From Zygnema cylindricum (taxonomy: Eukaryota; Streptophyta; Zygnematophyceae; Zygnematales; Zygnemataceae), in assembly GCA_037447655.1 (NCBI GenBank), contig JBBHKE010001460.1, positions 114,346 to 178,345 of the forward strand: a stretch of 64,000 nucleotides of DNA, in the 5' to 3' direction. Below are positions 56,401-64,000 of the stretch, one piece after another. The translations under genes were made by a program, and so were the position numbers. The notes below the pieces were generated by a model. The model saw nothing but the letters and a program-made list of their open reading frames with translations. It was not told where the DNA came from and did no database searches. Positions within the stretch are counted from its first letter, which is position 1. Each line of letters opens with the position of its first letter.

Positions 56401-57512
56401 TCTGAAGAAATCTTATTACTAGAGATGTTAAGTGCCATCATTTATGTTCGTGCAATGACAACTGATGTTGCAACTTTTAATTGTTTGACATGAAATGTTG
56501 GATTTATTTGTCACTAACAGAGCATTGAGTCAGATTTTGGTTCACCAAAAGGTTGGAAACATTTTTATCTTTTGGAGTCAGTTAGCCCCATAACCGTTAC
56601 TTCAACATTTGCTAAAAACGCTCTTCCGTTAGAATACAAGGGTTGTTTATTTTTAGTTTTTCCCTGTGATGCCCTGTTAAAAAAAATTGGAAAACTTGCC
56701 AAGCATTCGCCAGGATGCTTTAATGCTTGTTGTGAACTTGATAGTGCAAAAAATTTGACCCTGTTCTATCTTTTAAAAGTACACCGTCTTTTGTTATTCC
56801 TTATTAGTGTTGATGTTTTTTCCACCACTTTAAGTCAAAGTTTTTCGTGTACACTCTTCCGATTACCGCCCATTGGAAGTACGAACCTTTCCACCGCAAC
56901 CGTTAAATCATGCGGCGAATAAGTAACAACGATACCTCGGTCTCCGTGTTAAAGGAAATATTCCACATGAGATAGCCAGGCTCTGGCTCTGAAATAGCAT
57001 GCACCTTTAACAATAACAGATGAAATTATAAATTGACAATATAAAGCAGGCAGCAAAAAATAACCAGTTTGCATTCTGTTTTGGCATAGAATGACAGGTC
57101 CTTCATGTCAATATTCGCTAACATTTGAGGATAGAGTGACCAAGTATTGGTTCTTTCTCGTTACTATTTTTAACAAGAAACCATCCTAAAACCTCCACTT
57201 ACAAATTACCAGAACTATTTCGACCTTCTGAATGGTTGACCTCAATGCCTAAACAGTTCTGTAAAGACATGAATTACAGCACTGAATCTAAAAACAAATA
57301 GATGGTAACCATAATCATAATAATAATAATGAGGAAAGAGGAAAGAAAAATGGAGGCGAGCTAAGAATAAAGTTATATGTACAGCAAAGCCTTATTTTAA
57401 AGTTCCACCAAGAAAGTTGTAACAGCCATACACCTGAAAACACTCGAAAACTGAATGTAACAGAAGTACAGCCTCACGTCTTAAGGGGTGGAGGTAAAAT
57501 TAGAAAATCAAT
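53486..57512. other. 4-kb interval without a recognised gene
   Basis: Mixed composition. I see three related ~65-90 bp segments with TTTCCGCCGACGG and CGACCGTACGAC between 54150 and 54330, a 29-bp tandem duplication (GCAGCCATCTTTTTATTTGT.., 54821-54878), and a TATAAATA box near 55320. Open frames of 60-116 codons (for example 56572-56922) match no family I know and have no splice-coherent extension. The last ~500 bp are probably 3' flank of the LEA_2 gene. Confidence 0.5.
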
Positions 57513-59345
57513 TCACAAATCGAATGCGTGTTTGTTTGTTGAACTCGTACAAGTACTGTTCAAAACTGACAAATCTGTGGAGTTCAATCCAACAATGCAA
57601 CCATATTGCCTCGTAAAGTCTACCATAAGGACCTTCGGTATGAGATTAACATGAGAATAAAAAGTTGCTGTAAACGTAAGGGGTACATATGTGTCCTCCC
57701 ATGCTTGCTGCAGGGAGGGACCTGCCCCGTAAAGGGGATAGTTTAGAGCGAGTGCACTCGCAGAAACGGTGGTCGACTCCTCAAAGGACTGATCAAAAGC
57801 TGAAGTCTGGAGGAAGAAACAAACAAAAAGATTGCACGCATTGGTCAGATTACAAGTAGTTCAAATACGGCAAAACCAAAATCCATATCATGAGAGAATG
57901 TGCTACAAAACTTATATTTTTGAGATTTGTGAGGTTTTACAGAGAGCACTGGAGAAATTCAGCCGAGACATTTTCAAGAAGCATAAACCAAAGAGCAAAC
58001 AATATGAGATGGACAGAAAAGCCTAAAATTGGAAGAATCGCCTTCAATGAAGACTGAAATCTCTCCCACAAAATGAAGAAAAATCAAAAAAAGAGATTCA
58101 GAAAAGAGATCCAGAGAAGAGTTTCAGAAAAAGTTTTGAGTAAAACTGACCTTTGCTAAAAACGCGTCGGGCAGTTTACTGTAGCCAAATTGCACTAGAC
58201 TCACGTCCTGGTGCAGTTTGAAGCGAGTATTAGGGTTGTAGGCGATGTACGAAACGGTCACGGCACCGTCAATTGCAAAGGTGGTCACTCCTTTTCCATC
58301 CGTACTGGAAGGATTGAGAACCATGTTATTGACACTCACACTCTGCAATGTGACAAAAATACAGCACCAAAGGAAAGGTAAAAGTTAGACTCGTAAGCAT
58401 CGATATTCCTTTCAGTTGAATCAGTACTTAGGAAAATAACAGTAAAGTAGAGATTCTTTCTAGGCGTGTTGCTGTTTTCAAGTCCTAAGATAATCATCTC
58501 AAATGGCAATGCGCCAATCCACTGAGGCAATGGAGGAGACAGAATTTAAAATGTGACTTATTTAATTGGTCTAATTTCAGCCAGTTACCACTTCAACTGT
58601 ACCTAAGGGCTTTACCAAAACCAAAAGAAATTCATGAAGAGAATTCATGCAGAAAATTCCAAAAAGTCTTTGCAGTGCTCACCAAAAGTTTGTATTTTGG
58701 CGCAACCGGTTGAAAAATAGTCCAAAGAACCAATAATGTCACTCCACATATTGCCAGGAAAGACAAAATAACGATCCAAATAATACAAGTGTACTCTTTT
58801 ACCCGTCTCTGGTGATCCCTCTCATCATCAGGAAAGTCCTCTCCCTCTTCATACTCCTCTCCTTCTTCAATGGTAAACTTCTTTCTTCCTCCAAAACTGA
58901 ATCCACTCTGCCTCTTCTTTAAAGGATTATTCAGCACGCTCGAAGTCGCTCCTTCCCCTACAAATATATTCGTGTGTACTTCTCCAGCTGCTGACGTGTA
59001 CCTCCTAGGAGAGGAAGGAGCAGAAGAGTACGGAGTGAAACTTCCTCTGTCTGACGTGGCAGGTGTGTTGATGTAGTACGGAGGAGCATGGTACGGACTG
59101 GCTCCAGGGGTTTCTGATAGGCCAGGAGTCTCCACTGTGTATCCAGGATGCTCATAGGATGGAACGTTGTACGGAGAGGGAGAATCACTAGGAAGGTTCG
59201 GGAGGTCCACGTCAGCAGGAGGCTCGTAAGAGCTTCCTTCGCCTCTACTGGTGTTTGGAACTTTTTTGGCCCACATAGGCGCACGGTTCGAAGGGGCGCC
59301 GCCTTCGAATAAAGGATTGCTGCGAGGGCCTCTTGAATCTGCCAT
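57513..59345 (-). CDS. LEA_2 / NDR1-HIN1-like membrane protein, 3 exons, 382 aa
   Basis: Exons 58683-59345, 58151-58342 and 57513-57806 (stop TGA 57513-57515) join in phase 0 with GT-AG introns of 340 and 344 bp and give 382 residues without a stop. Residues 1-160 are a Pro/Ser/Tyr-rich cytosolic region; 160-178 is strongly acidic; ~187-211 is one transmembrane helix ('CIIWIVILSFLAICGVTLLV'); 215-370 is a LEA_2 domain with the 'AYNPNTRF' (N-P-N) motif, the 'YSKLPDAFLAK' turn, a 'FEESTTVSAS' strand and late N-S-T glycosylation sites. This is the layout of plant NHL proteins, single-pass plasma-membrane proteins linked to defence and stress. The long N-terminus is more than most NHLs have. The ATG is the first in frame after a (CT)n-rich leader. 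The exact role is not readable. Confidence 0.88.
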
Positions 59346-59480
59346 TTTTTGCTCTCTCCCTCTCTCCCCTCTCTCTCCCTCTCTGTCTCTCTTTCTCTTT
59401 CTCTCTCTCTGTGTGTGTCTTCTCTCTCTCTCTCTATCTCTCTCTCTTTCTCTCTCTCTCTCTCTCCCTCTCGTGTGCGT
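59346..59480 (-). promoter_or_regulatory. Pyrimidine/purine tract upstream of the LEA_2 start
   Basis: On the gene strand, (GA)n/(GAGAGGG)n directly upstream of the ATG. GA/CT-rich leaders next to start codons are common in plant 5' UTRs. A short ACAC run interrupts it. No TATA box was placed with confidence. Confidence 0.5.
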
Positions 59481-60672
59481 TTTCTCCTTTTAGTTGCTCC
59501 TGTTCCTGTGTTTCTCTCTGTCAGACTCACTGGCTTATGATCTTTTTTAATATCGGCAATAGTGTCGCAAGTCCTTTTAGTGATCGCTTGTTTGTTTGGT
59601 TCCCTCAACTCGCCTTCCGTTTTGTATTCTCCAAGTGCTCAGGAGCATGCGACTTCGAATAAAAAATTTAAAAAACGTAGACTGGTACGCGTAAGTTCTG
59701 TATTGTAGCTTTCGAAAACGGCACGTCAAATTCAAACCACGACGTGACCGGAGCTCCGGGAAATGTGGCGACTTTGCAACAGTCAGTTCAGTACGGACAG
59801 TGGAGATCTTGTGTTCTGGATTCTGATGAGGTAATTGGACGGCGGTGGTTGCAGCTTTCGCGTTTTACTGACATGGAAGTTTTCCGTCAACGGGCAGACC
59901 GGCAAGCGTGGCAGTAAGATCTTTGATTCATTTTGTCTTTTTGCTTGTGTTGCGACTGCGACAAATTCGGATTTTTCCGAACAGCACACAGAACCACTAT
60001 CGCCTGTGTGAAAACCTCAGCGAAGGTTTAATTCTTGCTCTAATCTGCGTTCTGGCCACGCGGACGATTATATACCGCATAAAATATTAATCTTCTGAAT
60101 GCTAAAACTAGTATTACCAACGCTATTTTTATTCAGCGCAGGAAAAATTAGGCACCAAAATAGTGTTTACGTAGTTTTACGGAGAAAATTCTTGTCCGGT
60201 CAGGTCAAATCGTTTTCTTTTCCGTTGGTCTTCGATTGTCGAGACGACCACCGCGTTAGCGGGTCAAGTCAGCGACGAGTGATGGCCGTACAGCTTGCAG
60301 ACAGCCTGGTGCGGCTCCGGTTGGCAGAGGTCCTATGAGGGCGTGCTGCCACGGAAACTGAAGGACTTCTGTTTCGGCGACCGGGTGTAAAAGATAACCG
60401 ATCTGGGAGCACGATTCCTCCCCCGACAAGAAACCGTCGTTCACTCCTCGGTTTTGAGACGTTTTGCGCCAATAAAATTTGAACACGACTGGAGCGACAA
60501 AATGCTGGGATGGTTCCCACATGTTTGACGTTATCACATCGAATTACCAGAAAGGACAAAAGGGTTGAGACTTCACAAAAAGAGAAAGTGCAGTAAGGGT
60601 ACGTCCCCATGTGTTAAAGTATCGACTTTAATCTGTCGTTTTCGCACAAAACGCAGTTTCGTACGAGAAAAA
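59481..60672. other. Upstream region of the LEA_2 gene, unannotated
   Basis: The presumed promoter region of the minus-strand gene and further unassigned sequence. Short ORFs on both strands (60256-60610) have no recognisable motif. Confidence 0.45.
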
Positions 60673-61252
60673 CTTTAGACGTACAAAAAAATCAATTCTT
60701 TAAAAGTACAGCAAACGTCGAGTCTATACTTTGAATGTACTTCATATTTGTCGTCATCTTAACAAATTTTGGCGTTTTCCTTTTTTCGACCCCCGGGCAA
60801 GAGATTCCAGCCAGTCAAAAAACTTCATCAAAAATCACCTCGCGAGGTGATTTCAGGAAAAGCACCGCCCAAAACAACGAATGCAAAACGGCCCACGCAC
60901 GCGACACACGAGCAGGAAAATTTTAGGACGACTCGCTATTTTTCTCCCTGCCCGTCACGTGCATGTACGGAAAATACGAGGATGTACGGAAAAAAACTGA
61001 AGGGGTCGCGGACCTCCACTTTCATTCATGGGTCCTCGGTAGAATTTTGCGTCGTTGGCGCCTCTCCCCTCTCCCTCTCACAATATCACTTTTATCTCAC
61101 ACTTTTTAGAATGAGGCACGACAAAACTGGTATGAAATTAAAGATATTTGAAAAACAATTCTTTTGGCTACCCCTTCATGTATATTTTTATCGCAAGTAG
61201 AGCGAAAAGTTAGAGAAAACAGAATTCGGTATCCATGGCCGAAAGTCCTTGA
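60673..61252 (+). repeat. Duplicated 0.58-kb block, copy 1
   Basis: From CTTTAGACGTACAAAAAAAT to CCGAAAGTCCTTGAA it matches 62509-63088 almost base for base. It contains the 18-bp palindrome ATCACCTCGCGAGGTGAT (60834-60851). The 143-codon ORF inside is also present in copy 2 but has a divergent C-terminus and no known motif. Confidence 0.92.
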
Positions 61253-61253
61253 A

Positions 61254-61521
61254 ATTAGGAGATAGGACCCTCTCTCCCAGAGAGCTTCTGTACAAAAGGT
61301 CAACTTTGACCCTCCATAACTTACTGCTCAGGGGAGCAAATTCAGAGATTCTTTTTGCTATAGACTCAGGGGAGTCTTGCCTTCACAGGGGTGCAGGTGG
61401 CCAGAGTTTTTGTCTGTCAGGGTGGCAGTTGTTTTTGCTGAAACACAAAGGGGTCAGAGTTATCCTAGAGGCTTCTTGGAAGCTGTCCACTCTGAGGACT
61501 TATGGAGGTTTCAGAGTTTCA
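61254..61521 (+). repeat. Terminal fragment of a family-I LTR
   Basis: The last ~268 bp of the LTR, from TTAGGAGATAGGACCC to AGAGTTTCA, including all terminal hairpins. It begins right after the duplicated block and ends at the true LTR end, followed by a (CTGTACAGTA) repeat. Confidence 0.88.
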
Positions 61522-62050
61522 CTGTACAGTACAGTACACTTTGAATCGTTATTAGACTTATGTACTCTAAATCGGCGCCCCAAAATTTTGACATTGATAC
61601 ATTAAATAAAATAATGAATACTATTTAAGGACGTGGACCATAATCTGCCACGTTTTCGGCACTAAATTAGCATCAATGACACTAATTAATTTTTGACACT
61701 AATAATTTCTTTAGTCTAATAGCAATTCGCGGTGTACTGTACTTCACGGCTGAAAAACTACTGATGATTGTCAATATCAAGACTCTAGTCTATGTGGCAC
61801 TGTACCATAGAGAACAAAAAACCTATGCAAGATCTACTTTACTGGCAGGACGTATGGCAGCTTCAAGAAAACAACTGCCAGTAACTACGTTCGTACAATA
61901 ACTGGGGCGATTACTTTGATTTCTCGATCGGCTCTGACGTCCATCTCACCGCCGCGAGATCTTTGAAACAATTGACATACATCCACGTGGCATTTGTCTG
62001 TTTGTTCAATGCCGAAATACGTGCGACGCCGCAATTCATAAACTTCGCAT
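61522..62050. other. Unannotated interval
   Basis: Unique sequence of mixed composition without coding signal. Confidence 0.45.
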
Positions 62051-62507
62051 CATAGTTCAAAAGTAGGCGTTTTTTGGTAGGCCTTTTGTAGGCCGCCTTT
62101 AGCGTAAGTTGTGTTACGGGCTTTCCATGTGATCTTCCCAATTCGCTACTTTCATCAGCGACCGTCCGATCGTCCGAATCTGTCGATAGTCCTATCGTAA
62201 GTTGTGTTATGGGCTTTTCATGTGATCTTCTTAGATCGTTGCTTTCATCAACGACCGTCAGATCGTTTGAATCTGACGGTTTAAGTTAAAAGTCGCTCAA
62301 AACTCACATAAAAAGATTTTTTTATCCGATTTCTTTTTCAAATTTAGACATGACGTTTAATTCTCTATCGATCCATGTACAACTCAACCCTTTTACTATT
62401 TTAATTCATTTTGCGGCTAATACAATATGGGTCTTAAGGCCATATTGTATGTTTTGCATACAATAGGCATATTGTATGGGCGTACGGTCACCTACTTTTG
62501 AACTATG
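62051..62507. mobile_element. hAT-type MITE, shorter copy
   Basis: The same 17-bp terminal inverted repeats as 7606-8289 (CATAGTTCAAAAGTAGG). About 330 bp of the longer copy are missing, while a GTAAGTTGTGTTACGGGCTT..GATCGTC segment is tandemly doubled (62105-62190, 62196-62282). Flanks CTTCGCAT and CTTTAGAC do not form a clear duplication. Confidence 0.85.
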
Positions 62508-62508
62508 C

Positions 62509-63088
62509 TTTAGACGTACAAAAAAATAAATTCTTTAAAAGTACAGCAAACGTCGAGTCTATACTTTGAATGTACTTCATATTTGTCGTCATCTTAACAA
62601 ATTTTGGCTCTTTTCTTTTTTCGACCCTCGGGCAAGAGATTCCAGCCCGTCAAAAAACTTCATCAAAAATCACCTCGCGAGGTGATTTCAGGGAAAGTAC
62701 CGCCCAAAACAACGAATGCAAAACGGCCCACGCACGCGACACACGAGCAGGAAAATTTTAGGACGACTCGCTATTTTTCTCCCTGCCCGTCACGTGCATG
62801 TACGGAAAATACGAGGATGTACGGAAAAAAACTGAAGGGGTCGCGGACCTCCACTTTCATTCATGGGTCCTCGGTAGAATTTTGCGTCGTTGGCGCCTCT
62901 CCCCTCTCCCTCTCACAATATCACTTTTATCTCACACTTTTTAGAATGAGGCACGACAAAACTGGTATGAAATTAAAGATATTTGAAAAACAATTCTTTT
63001 GGCTACCCTTCATGTATATTTTTATCGCAAGTAGAGCGAAAAGTTAGAGAAAACAGAATTCGGTATCCATGGCCGAAAGTCCTTGAAT
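62509..63088 (+). repeat. Duplicated 0.58-kb block, copy 2
   Basis: Second copy of 60673-61252. It begins at the end of the MITE. The palindrome is at 62669-62686. A one-base deletion near 63008 changes the frame of the internal ORF relative to copy 1. Confidence 0.92.
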
Positions 63089-64000
63089 CCGTGACATAGA
63101 CGTTGTCACAAGTGAGCGTGACGTCACGATGTTACAAAACCCTAAACATCTGCCATGTCACTACATTACAAAAATGTAGACGTCTACAACCGTCGTTGTT
63201 TTTATTGTCGTCACTAATTTCGTAGTCGTCGTCAACCGTCACAAAGTTGTACCTACGTCTACAACCGTCACATTTCAAAGTTATGATTTCATTTTCGCAC
63301 ATAGGGACGCTTTTCAAAGTAGTACGGACAAACACGTAGTCGCACGTGTAAATTTTTTTCAAGAAATTCAAAAGAATTCAAGCGACGACAAAAAGTGCAC
63401 GATCCGCTATGTTTTGTCCGTTTGCGTTAAGGTACGACAAAGCAAAGTACACAATATGTTTGGTTTTGTCCGTTTGCGCCTGGTACGGATTTTATTTCGC
63501 CAGGGGTCTCAAGATCCGATGCCATTTCACGTCGAGCGGACAAAGACGCAAAGGCAAATTGCATCTTCTTCAACCGTGATACAGCACAGGCTAGATGGCG
63601 GTACGTCTACAATGTCACGAAAAGTCATGCGACGTCACAAGCAATTACAAAAAATAACGTGCGTCATCACATATTGTACATGTCGATAGCCGTCACGGGC
63701 ATTGTCGACGTATACAATCGTCACGCCATTAAGTGACAACTTCGTTTGGTACACATAGGGACACCCGAAATCCGAGTCCGCCGGATCTGCGTTAAAAAAC
63801 AAAGTAAATTCTCTAAGTTTCAAGTACATAGAGACATACCCTTAGGGCGATTTTCCATTTATCACAATCCTTCAGTTGCAAAACCAATTTCAGTTAAGTG
63901 GTTGCGAACGCTTCTCCTCCGCGTCAGTTTCATGAGGCGAGCAGCTGAGGTAGCTGCTGACATGTGGCCGTTGCTTGGCTCATTCATCTGGAGCGACGTT
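63089..64000. other. Right-edge interval
   Basis: Rich in CGTC, GTCGTC and CTACAACCGTCAC segments (63160-63270, 63590-63730). No gene recognised. Confidence 0.45.

Noticed and set aside
56572-56922. 116-codon ORF in the 53.5-57.5 kb interval
   Set aside because: No recognised family, no splice-coherent neighbours, AT-rich codon use; cannot be supported as a gene.
60769-63047. Twin ORFs of 143 and 147 codons as a duplicated gene
   Set aside because: The copies differ by a frameshift near the end and lack motifs; the similarity extends equally over non-coding flanks, so it reflects block duplication.

Overview
The window is nuclear DNA of a land plant with a large, repeat-rich genome. The evidence is spliceosomal GT-AG exons of plant-type genes (a LEA_2/NDR1-HIN1-like protein, an ATG7 fragment, an LRR receptor-kinase fragment), a hAT transposase remnant, and Ty1/copia elements making up roughly half of the sequence. 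The species cannot be named from this. One assembly gap (10 N) lies at 47061-47070.

Layout. 1-11.6 kb: end of a hAT transposase, minisatellites, long (TCA)n and (TA)n microsatellites, one possible amino-acid-transporter exon, two abutting hAT-type MITEs, and a tRNA-derived SINE-like unit. 11.6-13.2 kb: a heptamer minisatellite and two exons of an LRR receptor kinase (+). 13.2-20.4 kb: copia element A (+, nearly complete) joined head-on to truncated relative C (-). 20.4-23.4 kb: three exons of ATG7 (-), without the exon for the nucleotide-binding glycine motif. 23.8-30.1 kb: copia element D (-), with a foreign solo LTR in its 3' LTR. 30.1-32.8 kb: a 40-bp satellite array. 32.8-40.6 kb: element H (-) split by solo LTR G and by element E (+). 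40.6-46.7 kb: copia family I, ending in two inverted LTRs around a GT-rich microsatellite. 47.1-53.5 kb: element J (-), with a solo family-I LTR inside. 53.5-57.5 kb: no recognisable gene. 57.5-59.35 kb: the one gene that looks intact, a 3-exon LEA_2 protein gene (-). 59.35-64 kb: a duplicated 0.58-kb block, an LTR fragment and another MITE copy.

The most interesting signal is in the copia elements. In families A/C and D/E/H the LTRs run past the gag start codon, so the first codons of gag lie inside the LTR. The first internal bases read GGTTATGGGCC(CACC), in frame within gag, where the primer-binding site should be. This matches the complement of the anticodon arm of initiator tRNA-Met, not its 3' end, and points to half-tRNA priming as described for Drosophila copia and yeast Ty5. 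A solo LTR of a third family (K) also ends inside a gag-like ORF. The transcribed part of several LTRs is a string of short hairpins. LTRs of families I and J carry an antisense tRNA-like module. Target-site duplications and nesting give a partial order of insertion.
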